Assembly (NCBI RefSeq): GCF_019042275.1
Contig: NZ_JAHQCW010000014.1
Location: 47,625 to 111,624 of the forward strand
Source: Diplocloster agilis
GTDB lineage: Bacteria > Bacillota > Clostridia > Lachnospirales > Lachnospiraceae
Direction: 5' to 3'
DNA: 64,000 bases
Below, piece by piece: positions 1-8,447 of this stretch. The position numbers and the translations under genes were made by a program. The notes under the pieces were generated by a model, which was not told the DNA's origin, searched no databases, and saw nothing but the letters and a program-made list of their open reading frames with translations. Numbering within the stretch: position 1 is the stretch's first letter; the number at the start of each line of letters is the position of its first letter.

Positions 1-1809
1 TTCAACACCGCAGATGGATACCAGGCCATCGTCGTTGATGTCGATGGAGACGCCACACTGGTCGATGATCGCATTGATCGTCTTACCGCGCTGTCCTACC
101 ACATCGCCGATCTGGGAAGGATCGATCTGTACGGTGATAATCTTCGGTGCATATTTTCCAACTTCTTTTCTGGGCTCTGCAATAACAGGTGTCATTACCT
201 CATCCAGGATATAGGTTCTCGCTTCTTTCGTCTTCACAAATGCTTCTTCGATAATGGAACGAGTCAAGCCATGGATCTTAATATCCATCTGGATAGCTGT
301 AATTCCTTTGTGGGTGCCGGCCACTTTGAAGTCCATATCACCGAAGAAATCTTCCAGTCCCTGAATATCTGTCAGCACCAGATAATCGTCATCGGTGTCA
401 CCTGTCACCAGACCTACGGAAATACCGGCGACGGCTCTCTTGATGGGCACTCCGGCTGCCATCAGGGACAGGGAGGAAGCGCACACGCTGGCCTGTGAGG
501 TGGAACCGTTGGATTCCATAGTCTCAGATACCGTACGGATGGCATAAGGGAACTCTTCTTCGCTGGGAAGTACCGGAACCAAAGCACGTTCCGCCAGAGC
601 GCCGTGTCCGATCTCACGTCTGCCGGGGCCTCTGGAAGGCTTTGTCTCCCCTACCGAGTAGGACGGGAAGTTGTAGTGGTGCATATATCTCTTACCAGTC
701 TCCGCCTCATCCAGTCCGTCTAATCTCTGGGCTTCGGATAAGGGAGCTAAAGTAGTTACATTCAAGATCTGGGTCTGGCCACGGGTGAACATACCGGAGC
801 CATGCACTCTGGGCAGAAGATCGATTTCTGCGGCCAGCGGACGAATCTGGGTGATCGCACGGCCGTCAGGACGCTTGTGGTCTTTTAAGATCATCTTTCT
901 GACGGTCTTTTTCTGATACTGGTATATTGCTTCACCGATCAGAGGCAGCCAGTCCGGATGTTCCTCTTCGAAGGCTTCCGCCAGCTTATTTTCGATCTCT
1001 CTGATATTGCCTTCTCTGACCTGTTTTTCATCGCTGAAGACAGCTACTTCCATCTGTTCCGGAGTCACGATCGCTCTGATCGCCTCATTCAGTTCTTCAG
1101 GTATTGCGCAGCTCTCATAGCTGTGTTTTTCCTTACCGAACTCTTCTACTATTTTCTCAATAAACGTAATTACCTGAACGTTTACTTCATGGGCTTTGTA
1201 GATTGCTTTGATCATGATATCTTCCGACACTTCATTGGCGCCGGCTTCGATCATAATCACTTTTTCCTTTGTGGACGCCACAGTCAGGGCCATGTCAGAA
1301 GCGGCCTTTTGCTCCGCGGTGGGATTCACAACCAGTTCTCCATTTACAAGGCCGATCTGCGTACCGGAGATCGGACCGTCGAAGGGAATATCGGAAATCG
1401 AGGTCGCTATAGAAGCTCCGATCATTGCGATGATTTCAGGGCTGCAATCCTGATCGACGGACATAACCAGATTGTTCAAGGTCACATCATTTCGGTAATC
1501 TTTCGGGAACAGCGGGCGCATGGGACGGTCAATGACACGGGACGTCAGAATCGCATGCTCGCTGGCCTTACCCTCTCTTTTGTTGAAACCTCCCGGGATT
1601 TTTCCTACCGCGTATAATTTCTCCTCATACTCTACGCTCAGCGGGAAGAAATCAATACCCTCTCTGGGCTTGTCGGAAGCGGTGGCCGTACACAGCACGG
1701 TCGTATCTCCATAGTGCATGAAAGCCGCACCATTTGCCTGAGCCGCTACTCTTCCGATATCCACGGACAGAGGTCTGCCGGCCAGTTCCATTGTAAAAGT
1801 CTTGTACAT
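1..1809 (-). CDS. pnp: Polyribonucleotide nucleotidyltransferase (PNPase), 3' end cut by window
   Basis: The frame opens at an ATG at 1809 (preceded by GGAG) and stays open to base 1, giving 603 codons of a protein usually near 700 residues; the missing part is the C-terminal end of the KH/S1 RNA-binding tail. Visible features are the start MYKTFTMELAGRPLSVDIGR, two RNase PH-like halves, the FTRGQTQILNVTTL segment and the PSYSVGETKPSRGPGRREIGHG phosphate/RNA-binding segment of the second core, followed by the KH-domain start IDPSQIGDVVGQRGKTI. PNPase degrades RNA 3' to 5' by phosphorolysis in the cytoplasm and is part of the mRNA decay machinery. It follows rpsO in the same direction, the classic arrangement. 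Its leader contains a long hairpin that may control it. Identification is secure. Confidence 0.97.
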   Translation of the reverse strand, partial: MYKTFTMELAGRPLSVDIGRVAAQANGAAFMHYGDTTVLCTATASDKPREGIDFFPLSVEYEEKLYAVGKIPGGFNKREGKASEHAILTSRVIDRPMRPLFPKDYRNDVTLNNLVMSVDQDCSPEIIAMIGASIATSISDIPFDGPISGTQIGLVNGELVVNPTAEQKAASDMALTVASTKEKVIMIEAGANEVSEDIMIKAIYKAHEVNVQVITFIEKIVEEFGKEKHSYESCAIPEELNEAIRAIVTPEQMEVAVFSDEKQVREGNIREIENKLAEAFEEEHPDWLPLIGEAIYQYQKKTVRKMILKDHKRPDGRAITQIRPLAAEIDLLPRVHGSGMFTRGQTQILNVTTLAPLSEAQRLDGLDEAETGKRYMHHYNFPSYSVGETKPSRGPGRREIGHGALAERALVPVLPSEEEFPYAIRTVSETMESNGSTSQASVCASSLSLMAAGVPIKRAVAGISVGLVTGDTDDDYLVLTDIQGLEDFFGDMDFKVAGTHKGITAIQMDIKIHGLTRSIIEEAFVKTKEARTYILDEVMTPVIAEPRKEVGKYAPKIITVQIDPSQIGDVVGQRGKTINAIIDQCGVSIDINDDGLVSICGVE

Positions 1810-1864
1810 ATTTCTTTATCTCCTTTAAACTTGATCTATTCAGAAAGCGGGAGATTCCGAAACT

Positions 1865-1906
1865 ACTGAAAAACCCATCCGCCATAGCACGGATACCCTT
1901 TTCAGT
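1865..1906 (-). promoter_or_regulatory. Long hairpin in the pnp leader
   Basis: The 5' leader of pnp contains an 8-bp inverted repeat ACTGAAAA/TTTTCAGT enclosing a second one, ATCCG/CGGAT, with an 8-nt apical loop. No T-run follows, so it is not an intrinsic terminator. In enterobacteria a leader stem-loop of pnp is cleaved by RNase III and used by PNPase for autoregulation; a similar role here is inference. Confidence 0.55.
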
Positions 1907-2063
1907 GGTCTCGGCTCTTTCTGCCCGCTAACTTTCACTGGTTAACTGCTGCTTCGTACAGGTCAAAGCCAAACAACATAGATCTCAGGCTGTTTTCACA
2001 GCCGGCCGCATTCGCATCCGGATATTTTAGGTCTAATCTGTCTGCCGTATAATTCTGTACGAT

Positions 2064-2090
2064 AAAATGGGGCGGTTACGAGAACCGCCC
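2064..2090 (-). terminator. Terminator-like hairpin between rpsO and pnp
   Basis: Just after the rpsO stop codon the transcript can form GGGCGGTT-CTCGT-AACCGCCC, an 8-bp GC-rich stem, followed by CATTTTATC. The U-run is short and interrupted, so read-through into pnp is likely; it may act as a partial terminator or as a 3' stabilising structure for rpsO mRNA. Confidence 0.6.
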
Positions 2091-2100
2091 TCAAAGTTTC

Positions 2101-2367
2101 TTACTTTCTAAGTCCTAAACGCTCAATCAGAGTACGGTATCTCTCAATATCCATGTCTTTCAGATAAGAAAGCAAGCCTCTTCTCTGACCAACCATTTTG
2201 AGAAGACCTCTTCTGGAATGATGATCCTTCGGATGCTCCTGTAAATGCTCGGTTAATTCCTGAATCCTTGCGGTCAGGATGGCTACCTGTACTTCCGGTG
2301 AACCGGTGTCGCCTGGTGTTCTTGCATAGTCGGCAATAATTGCCTGTTTCTTTTCTTTCGAAATCAT
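2101..2367 (-). CDS. rpsO: 30S ribosomal protein S15
   Basis: The 88-residue product is exactly the usual S15 length and carries the family core: [17 protein letters not shown], then [16 protein letters not shown] and the C-terminal [22 protein letters not shown]15 binds the central domain of 16S rRNA early in 30S assembly. The start ATG follows a GGAGG. It has its own promoter and precedes pnp. In many Clostridia rpsO directly follows ribF; here ribF lies about 14.5 kb upstream, with unrelated catabolic genes between them. Confidence 0.98.
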   Translation of the reverse strand: MISKEKKQAIIADYARTPGDTGSPEVQVAILTARIQELTEHLQEHPKDHHSRRGLLKMVGQRRGLLSYLKDMDIERYRTLIERLGLRK

Positions 2368-2462
2368 TGTTGTTCTTCCTCCTGTTTTTTTAACCGCCTG
2401 GTACTAAGAAAAAGGTCGGAGTGTCCAATTTCCGAATACCGGCTGATTTCTCATACTTGGAT

Positions 2463-2491
2463 AGTATATCATATCTTTCGCATATCCGCAA
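2463..2491 (-). promoter_or_regulatory. Promoter of rpsO (-35 TTGCGG, 17 bp, -10 TATACT)
   Basis: The hexamers TTGCGG and TATACT are separated by exactly 17 bp and lie about 95 bp upstream of the rpsO start, in the right orientation. This gives rpsO-pnp transcription independent of the upstream sulfatase operon. Confidence 0.6.
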
Positions 2492-2624
2492 GATAAAATT
2501 ACAGCTGATTCCCAGCTAAATTCTAGCCCTAAATTCTAGCTGAATCCGAGGCTAATTACGGCCGATTCCGTTGATTGCAGCCAAGCGAGCCGCGTTTGCT
2601 ACTTTCATATAGTAAATCAGCAAA

Positions 2625-2757
2625 GGGGGACATGTCCAAATCAGTTTGGGACATGTCCATTTCGTCCTGTCCATTTTGTCCATTTCAAATCTAATTTTCT
2701 TGTCTTCATTGCCCAGTAGTTATAAAAAAGCATTTTCATCGAAATGGACATGTCCCC
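2625..2757. repeat. Palindromic GGGGACATGTCC element (133 bp) in the 2368-2767 gap
   Basis: This gap between rpsO and the TauE-like gene holds the rpsO promoter, a short run of CTAAATTCTAGC-like repeats (about 2510-2545) and this element. It begins with GGGGACATGTCC at 2626-2637, has an internal GGGACATGTCC at 2648-2658, and ends with the inverted copy GGACATGTCCCC at 2746-2757. The same motif occurs as a compact perfect palindrome at 15567-15594. It is probably a REP-like or small non-autonomous element; it may also end transcription of the sulfatase operon. Confidence 0.55.
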
Positions 2758-2767
2758 AATCACCTCA

Positions 2768-3550
2768 TCAGCTAAACTTGACAAAGTTGTAAACATTAAT
2801 CCCAACAATCACAATCATCAACATCACAAACAGGATCTTCTCCGCCCGTTCCGACACGATCCGGTGTGCCTTGCTTCCCAGCAGGCCCCCCAGCACTCCG
2901 CCAATCACCATCACGCCCAGGTATACGCCTGACACTTCCGGGATATTTCTCCCGGCCAGTGTGTGCAGAAGGCTTGCGGCCTGCGAAAACATAATCATAT
3001 ACAGGGAATTCACCGCTGCCGTCTTCACGGACATGGAAAAGAAATAGTAGAGCACGACCAGATTAATCGGTCCGCCGCCGATCCCCAGGAATGAGGACAG
3101 TACCCCCAATACCAGCCCGATTCCCAGGCAGGCAGCCGCATTCCTGACCTGCAAGGTATGGATCCGGTCACTGCACAATGTATAGACCAACGTACCCACC
3201 GTCAGAACGATCAGCACCAGCGCTTGAATCGCCCCGACCCGGTTCTGATCCCCGAAAAAGCCCATTACATATTGAAACCCGCTTTTCCCGACGACTCCTC
3301 CGACCGCCGCCCCAACTGCCAGCGGCGTGGAGGTTTTCCAGTCGATCTTCCCGCTTCCCTGCCGCATCTGCCGGAACACGGATACTACGCTCATGGACAG
3401 GACGGTGCAGCCTGACAGGAAACTGATGCCGGCGACTCCCATAATGTTTGCCGCGTCCAGCACCGGCTTTATGATTACTCCGCCGCCGATCCCACAGACT
3501 GCTCCAACAACCGACGACAGAAAACTGATGAAAAATATAAGTACTTCCAT
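2768..3550 (-). CDS. TauE/SafE-family membrane anion exporter
   Basis: A 260-residue hydrophobic protein with about seven or eight membrane segments arranged as two homologous halves. Each half carries a glycine-rich motif: GAVCGIGGGVIIKP near residue 16 and SSFLGIGGGPINL near residue 155, which are hallmarks of the TauE/SafE (sulfite exporter, DUF81) family. Some members export sulfite, sulfate, sulfoacetate or other small organic anions; many are uncharacterised. It is the last gene of an operon with a sulfatase and a taurine-type ABC importer, starting about 84 bp after the sulfatase stop. The natural inference is that it disposes of the sulfate released from imported sulfate esters, but this is context only. 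The start ATG has an AAGGAAG Shine-Dalgarno. Confidence 0.8.
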   Translation of the reverse strand: MEVLIFFISFLSSVVGAVCGIGGGVIIKPVLDAANIMGVAGISFLSGCTVLSMSVVSVFRQMRQGSGKIDWKTSTPLAVGAAVGGVVGKSGFQYVMGFFGDQNRVGAIQALVLIVLTVGTLVYTLCSDRIHTLQVRNAAACLGIGLVLGVLSSFLGIGGGPINLVVLYYFFSMSVKTAAVNSLYMIMFSQAASLLHTLAGRNIPEVSGVYLGVMVIGGVLGGLLGSKAHRIVSERAEKILFVMLMIVIVGINVYNFVKFS

Positions 3551-3634
3551 AGAATCTTCCTTCTTTTATCCGGCCGTTATGTGTGATGCGATTTCCATCC
3601 GTCCCGGCAGCGCAAGTGCGGTCCATACAGGCCG

Positions 3635-5254
3635 CTACAGATAATTTCTCATACCTTTTTGTATCAGATCCCGATAGAATCTTTCCCCGATCCTGCCATC
3701 CCTGTCATAGACCCCGTAATAGGGCGCCAGATCCCAGGACATCCCGCCGGATACATCCTTTTCCAGACCGGTACAGGGGATCGTCGGGTTGGCCGTCTTG
3801 ATCCTGGTCGTCCGAACCAGCCAGCAGTAAAGTTTATATCTAAGCTCCTGCACCACATCCTGGTATGCAGGATCAAAATACAGATTTTTCAGTTCATATG
3901 GATCTTGCTCCATATCGAAGAGTTCCCCAAAATCTTCCCCCTGGAATTCCGGAAGATACTGGGTCAGTTTATAGCGTTTTGTATGGATCGTTTTTGTATT
4001 CGGATTCTCCGTTACCGCTATATCCCGGATACCGGTGTCATCCCGCAATACCGGCACCGCGCTTCTGCCGTCGGCCCAGTCCGGGCGGGCAAGCCCTGCC
4101 AGCTCGCACACTGTGGGCAGAATATCGATGGATTCCACCAGAGAATCCCGCGCCTCGCCCGCCTTTAATTTTCCTTTCCAGGAAAAGATCATGGGTATCC
4201 TGGTGACACAGCCAAAACCGATCCCGGGCGCTTTCTCGATCATCCCGTGTTCTCCTGCGAACTCCCCGTGATCCGTCGTATAGACTATGATCGTATTTTC
4301 CCTGATGCCCAGCTCATCCAGTTTATCTAACACCCGCCCCATAGCGTCATCCATCTGGGACACGCAGGCATAGTATCCACGCAGCACACGTTTTCTGGCC
4401 TCCTCGAAATTCCGGGGTTCGAACAGCATCCAGTCTCCGTTCTTCTGGAAATTCTCTTGGGTGGCCTTCGCCGCTGCCGACCGGTCGTGCATGTCATTTT
4501 CCGCGTTTGGCGGCAATTCCAGATCCACGCCCTCATACAGATCCCAAAATTCTTTGCACGGCGCATAGGTCTGATGGGGCCTGGGAACGGTCATCCAGTA
4601 ACAGAAGGGTTTTTCCTCCTTTACGCACTGCTCGATAAAGCGGTTGGTGCATTTGGCCGTCCATGCCTCCATGGAATGCTCCTTGGGAATTCTGGAAAAC
4701 CGGGAATCCACACACTGGCCTTTCCTGTGTTCGTTTTGCTCGAACCATTCCTGCAGGATCTTGTCATCCCGATCCTCATACAGCCCATGCTCGGCTAAAT
4801 AGACCGAATAGTCATCCCCCTTTAATCCCTGGCAGCCCTCTTCCATCCGGCGGTTCCAGGGCCTGACCGGATGCTCAAAGCCGTATCCGTCTCCCACATA
4901 GTCACAGTGATCCGATACCCATCCGGCCGGCGTATGTAATTTTCCCGCCGCTCCCGTCTGGTAGCCCTGCTCTTTGAAATATTCAAAGATATTCGGCAGG
5001 CGCTCCGGTTTTTCTCCCATCAGGCCATAGTAACCGATGTTATGGGCGTACTGTCCGCTGAGCATACACATCCTGGACGGGGTACAGATGGGATTCTGCG
5101 TAAATGCATGATCTATTTTGATTCCGTCTCTGGCCAAACGGTCCAGATTCGGCGTGATTACCTGTTTATTGCCGTAACAACCCAAGGCCCTGGCGCTGTG
5201 CTGGTCGCTGTGCAGTATCAGGACATTTGGCATACGTTGTTTTTCGTTCTTCAC
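3635..5254 (-). CDS. Sulfatase, formylglycine-dependent, Cys type
   Basis: A 539-residue member of the alkaline-phosphatase-like sulfatase superfamily. The N-terminus MPNVLILHSDQHSARALGCYG carries metal-binding Asp residues. NPICTPSRMCMLSGQY contains the C-x-P-S-R maturation motif, whose Cys is converted to formylglycine. YTTDHGEFAGEHG supplies the second metal-binding Asp-His. There is no signal peptide, so it should act in the cytoplasm. In anaerobes Cys-type sulfatases are matured by the radical-SAM enzyme anSME, which is not in this window. The gene starts with GTG five bases after AGGAGG. It follows the ABC importer genes, suggesting hydrolysis of an imported sulfate ester such as an aryl, choline or sugar sulfate. 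The substrate cannot be read from the sequence. Confidence 0.9.
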   Translation of the reverse strand: MKNEKQRMPNVLILHSDQHSARALGCYGNKQVITPNLDRLARDGIKIDHAFTQNPICTPSRMCMLSGQYAHNIGYYGLMGEKPERLPNIFEYFKEQGYQTGAAGKLHTPAGWVSDHCDYVGDGYGFEHPVRPWNRRMEEGCQGLKGDDYSVYLAEHGLYEDRDDKILQEWFEQNEHRKGQCVDSRFSRIPKEHSMEAWTAKCTNRFIEQCVKEEKPFCYWMTVPRPHQTYAPCKEFWDLYEGVDLELPPNAENDMHDRSAAAKATQENFQKNGDWMLFEPRNFEEARKRVLRGYYACVSQMDDAMGRVLDKLDELGIRENTIIVYTTDHGEFAGEHGMIEKAPGIGFGCVTRIPMIFSWKGKLKAGEARDSLVESIDILPTVCELAGLARPDWADGRSAVPVLRDDTGIRDIAVTENPNTKTIHTKRYKLTQYLPEFQGEDFGELFDMEQDPYELKNLYFDPAYQDVVQELRYKLYCWLVRTTRIKTANPTIPCTGLEKDVSGGMSWDLAPYYGVYDRDGRIGERFYRDLIQKGMRNYL

Positions 5255-5301
5255 ATTTACCTCCTACTGTATTCTCCCGAATACAGATTCTATAGACTTC
5301 C

Positions 5302-6045
5302 CTACCACCATTTGATCAGATCGGTTACCTGATTTCTCAATTTTACAAATTCTTCGCTGGCAATATCCCGGGGCCTGGGCAGCGGGTTATCCAGGAAGGT
5401 TTTAACCGTCGTCGGCTTATTGGTCAGAATCAGAATCTTACGGCCCAGGTAGACGGCCTCCTCGATATTATGGGTGATAAACATTACGGTAGTTCCGGTT
5501 GCTTCCCAGAGCTTGATCAGCTCATCTTCCAGCTTGTATCTCAATTCGATGTCCAGCTGGGCATAAGGTTCATCCATCAGCAGAAGATTCGGCTTCGTGG
5601 CAAACGCCCTGGCGATGGATACCCTCTGCAGCATACTGGCCGACAGCTGTCTGGGGAAAAATTTCCGATACGGGGTCAGGCCTACGATCTCCATAAATTC
5701 CTCGACCCGCTCCTTTTTTTCCTTCTCCGCGACCTTTTTGATGTCCAGGCCGAACCGGATGTTTTCTTCCACCGTCAGCCACGGCATAGTGGAGTTTTCC
5801 TGAAAAATATAGGATACGTTATGTTTTTTAAGATCTACCGGTTCGTCATCGATCAGAATCTGGCCGGAGGTGATCTGATACAGGTTCGTCAGGCTGTTCA
5901 GGAAGGTGGTCTTCCCGCATCCGGTGGGGCCTACCACGCACAACAGCTCGCCTGCCTCCACCTCAAAATTCATATTATCCAATACAAGGAGATCACCGAA
6001 TTTCTTCGTTAAATTTACCGCCTTTATATTCGCTCCACGACTCAT
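5302..6045 (-). CDS. ABC transporter ATPase of SsuB/TauB type, degenerate signature motif
   Basis: A 247-residue ATPase of the nitrate/sulfonate/taurine importer family. It has Walker A GPTGCGKTT near residue 39, Q-loop FQENSTMPW, Walker B LLLMDEP and an intact H-loop FITHNIEEA. The ABC signature, normally LSGGQ/LSGGM, reads LSASM. Its D-loop is AQLD. It starts 11 bp after the other ATPase gene of the operon. In a heterodimer, the altered signature would face the Walker motifs of that partner, which itself has an altered H-loop, so one ATP site is predicted to be weak. The DNA clearly encodes these substitutions. Confidence 0.92.
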   Translation of the reverse strand: MSRGANIKAVNLTKKFGDLLVLDNMNFEVEAGELLCVVGPTGCGKTTFLNSLTNLYQITSGQILIDDEPVDLKKHNVSYIFQENSTMPWLTVEENIRFGLDIKKVAEKEKKERVEEFMEIVGLTPYRKFFPRQLSASMLQRVSIARAFATKPNLLLMDEPYAQLDIELRYKLEDELIKLWEATGTTVMFITHNIEEAVYLGRKILILTNKPTTVKTFLDNPLPRPRDIASEEFVKLRNQVTDLIKWW

Positions 6046-6056
6046 TTGCTCTCCTC

Positions 6057-6839
6057 CTATTTCGTAATATCCACGATGCTGGTGATTTCCTTGCGCAGCC
6101 GCAGGAACTCGGGATCCACATAGCTTCGGGGCCTGGGCAGATCGATCTTATATTCCGCCTTGATGGTCGCCGGGCAGTTGCTGAGCACCACGATCCGGTC
6201 CGCCAGATACAGGGCTTCTTCTATATTATTAGTGACAAAGATAACCGTCCGTTTTTCCTTCTGCCAGATCTTCTCGATCTCTTCCTGCATCATATAGCGG
6301 GTCTGCGCGTCCAGCGCGCCGAAGGGTTCATCCATCAGCAGCACGTCGGGCTCGTTGCAGTAGGCCCTGGCGATTCCCACACGCTGCTTCATGCCCCCGG
6401 ATAATTTTACCGGATAGGCTTTTTCAAATCCCTGCAGTCCCACCAGATCGATGTAATACTGTGCCTTCTTCTGCCGTTCTTCTTTTCCGACGCCCCGGAT
6501 CTTCGGGCCGTATTCCACATTTCCCATGGTGGTCAGCCACGGAAACAGATTGATGGTCTGGTAGACGACCCCTCTGTCGGCGCCGGGCCCCGTGACCGGC
6601 TTGCCGTTGACCGTTATCTCGCCGGAAGTGGCCGGCAAAAGTCCGGAGATCAGATTGATCATTGTGGTTTTTCCGCACTGGCCGGGCCCGAACAGAACCA
6701 GGAACTCATTCTTTTTCACCTGGAGATCGATATCGCCGATCACCACGTGCTCTTCTCCCGCCAGGTTTAAGAACTTCTTATGGACAGCCTTGCACTCGAT
6801 GACCGGAGCTTCTATTTTCCTCTCACGTTCCACTGACAT
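6057..6839 (-). CDS. ABC transporter ATPase of SsuB/TauB type, Asn in H-loop
   Basis: A 260-residue ATPase paired with its neighbour. It carries Walker A GPGQCGKTT near residue 51, Q-loop YQTINLFPW, canonical signature LSGGMKQRVGIARA, Walker B VLLMDEP and D-loop GALD. The switch (H-loop) histidine is replaced: the sequence reads FVTNNIEEA where the family has VTHD or VTHN. Its ATG lies inside the end of the preceding permease gene (28-bp overlap), implying translational coupling. It probably energises import of a sulfonate, sulfate ester or related anion together with the two permeases and the lipoprotein encoded upstream. Confidence 0.92.
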   Translation of the reverse strand: MSVERERKIEAPVIECKAVHKKFLNLAGEEHVVIGDIDLQVKKNEFLVLFGPGQCGKTTMINLISGLLPATSGEITVNGKPVTGPGADRGVVYQTINLFPWLTTMGNVEYGPKIRGVGKEERQKKAQYYIDLVGLQGFEKAYPVKLSGGMKQRVGIARAYCNEPDVLLMDEPFGALDAQTRYMMQEEIEKIWQKEKRTVIFVTNNIEEALYLADRIVVLSNCPATIKAEYKIDLPRPRSYVDPEFLRLRKEITSIVDITK

Positions 6840-7612
6840 AATTTGCCTTCCACTCCTCTCATAATGGTTGCTAACAGGAAGCCGACGATACCGATTGCCA
6901 GGATTCCCACAAAGATCTGAGAAATATTATTGATGTCCATTCCGCTGACAATCAGGAACCCCAGGCCCTTAGAAGAACGGACCATTTCCGCCGCCACCAC
7001 GGCCGCCCAGCTGGAGGAGATACCGATCTGCATCCCCGCGAAGATATAGGGGATCGTAGCCGGAATAACCACGGTGCGGAACACCTGGGCTTCATTGGCT
7101 CCCAGCATCTTCGCGCAGCCGACCAGCTCCTGATTGATGGATTTGGTTCCCATGAATACATTAATCGTAATGTTATTAAAGGCGGACAGAAAAATGATAA
7201 AATATGCCATTGTCTCGCCCAGGCCAAACCACAGAATCGCCAGGGAAATCCAGGCAATGGGAGGGATCGGACGGATCATTTCATAGAACGGACGGAAAAT
7301 GGCTTCCGCCAATCTGTATCTCCCCATCAAAAGCCCCAGGCTGATACCCAGGACACAGGCCACGGAATATCCCACCAGCACCCGGCTCAGGCTCCAGAAC
7401 GTATGTCCGAATATGGTATATCCGGCCGTCTTCTGGGTGAATGCCTCGAAGAAGCTTTTCAAAATGACGATAGGTCCTGGCATGATCTCTCCCAGCCTGG
7501 TTCCGTTGGTCCCGAAATGCCAGATCAGGAGGAATCCCAGAATCGCTATGATTCCGCAGATCAGCCGCCAAAAATCATCTCTGTCCTTAAACAGTTTTTT
7601 CGTCATTACCAT
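6812..7612 (-). CDS. ABC transporter permease, SsuC/TauC type
   Basis: A 266-residue inner-membrane protein with about six hydrophobic segments and a BPD_transp_1 fold. The cytoplasmic coupling loop GCAKMLGANEAQVFRTVVIPATIP corresponds to the EAA motif that contacts the ATPase. RPIPPIAWISLAILWFGLGE is typical of the nitrate/sulfonate/taurine permease subfamily. It overlaps the preceding permease gene by 7 bp and the following ATPase gene by 28 bp. The presence of two different permeases and two different ATPases suggests a fully heteromeric transporter rather than the usual homodimers. Confidence 0.9.
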   Translation of the reverse strand: MVMTKKLFKDRDDFWRLICGIIAILGFLLIWHFGTNGTRLGEIMPGPIVILKSFFEAFTQKTAGYTIFGHTFWSLSRVLVGYSVACVLGISLGLLMGRYRLAEAIFRPFYEMIRPIPPIAWISLAILWFGLGETMAYFIIFLSAFNNITINVFMGTKSINQELVGCAKMLGANEAQVFRTVVIPATIPYIFAGMQIGISSSWAAVVAAEMVRSSKGLGFLIVSGMDINNISQIFVGILAIGIVGFLLATIMRGVEGKLCQWNVRGK

Positions 7613-8370
7613 CTGCCTCCCCTCAATACCAGTTTTTCCAGCAGGTTCAGCAGGACGCCCAAGAGCGCTCCCACAATACCGATCATCGCCATACCGGCTA
7701 TGATGATGTCAACCCGCATAAGCCCCCGGCTCTGCTGGATCATAAAGCCCAAACCTTTCGTGGATGCCAGAAGCTCCGCCGCGATCAATGCGCCCCAGGA
7801 GGTTCCAAGCGCCGCTTTCATGCCGGTCATAATCATGGGAAGGGCGGTGGGAATCGCGATCTTGAACAGCTGGGTCGTATTGCTGGCCCCGTAGATCTGT
7901 CCGACCCACAGATGGACGCTCTCCGTCTGCTTGATTCCGGAATAGGAGTTGATGACACAGGCGGTAAAGGATGAGATAAAGATAACCATAGATTTTGACA
8001 ACAATCCAATGCCAAACAGAATGATCATCAGCGGAATCCAGGCGATCCCCGGAACCGGACGGATCAGATCAAACAGAGGTCTTGCGAACCAGTCGAATTT
8101 CTTATACCAGGCCATACAGATTCCAAGCGGGATGCCGATCAGCAGGCCGATCAGATAACCCGACAGCGCCACCTTAAGGGAAGCCCCCAGATGCACCAGC
8201 ATCGTGGCTCCATCCGGGTTTTTATCCGTAAATTTCAGGAAGAAAGCCTTCACTACCGCCACCGGTGTGGGAAGCATCCCGCCCGGATTCATCGCCGCGC
8301 AGATCTGCCAGATAATCAGGAAAATGGCCACGGCTGCAATAGAGATCAGCGTATATTTTTTCTCTTTCAT
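7606..8370 (-). CDS. ABC transporter permease, SsuC/TauC type
   Basis: A 254-residue membrane protein with about six segments, the subfamily signature RPVPGIAWIPLMIILFGIG and coupling loop IYGASNTTQLFKIAIPTALP. It is a paralogue of the next gene in the operon, with which it overlaps by 7 bp, and it likely forms a heterodimeric channel with it. It starts about 77 bp after the binding-protein gene, across a stem-loop. Substrate specificity is unknown; the sulfatase downstream suggests an organic sulfate. Confidence 0.9.
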   Translation of the reverse strand: MKEKKYTLISIAAVAIFLIIWQICAAMNPGGMLPTPVAVVKAFFLKFTDKNPDGATMLVHLGASLKVALSGYLIGLLIGIPLGICMAWYKKFDWFARPLFDLIRPVPGIAWIPLMIILFGIGLLSKSMVIFISSFTACVINSYSGIKQTESVHLWVGQIYGASNTTQLFKIAIPTALPMIMTGMKAALGTSWGALIAAELLASTKGLGFMIQQSRGLMRVDIIIAGMAMIGIVGALLGVLLNLLEKLVLRGGRW

Positions 8371-8391
8371 GGAGTTCCTCCTTCTTTTGAG

Positions 8392-8434
8392 GGAGCTGCC
8401 GCCTCAGTCTTTCACCGACCGAAGCGCAGCCCCG
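8392..8434 (-). promoter_or_regulatory. Intercistronic stem-loop after the binding-protein gene
   Basis: The RNA can pair GGGGCTGC with GCAGCTCC (8 bp with one G-U) across about 27 nt. It lies between the lipoprotein gene and the first permease gene, with no T-run. Such structures often protect the upstream binding-protein mRNA so that it outnumbers the permease message; that role here is inference. Confidence 0.45.
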
Positions 8435-8447
8435 CAAAAGTATGTCA

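Noticed and set aside
958..1617. 219-codon plus-strand frame
   Set aside because: Antisense to the strongly conserved pnp coding region; no ribosome site and no recognisable domain.
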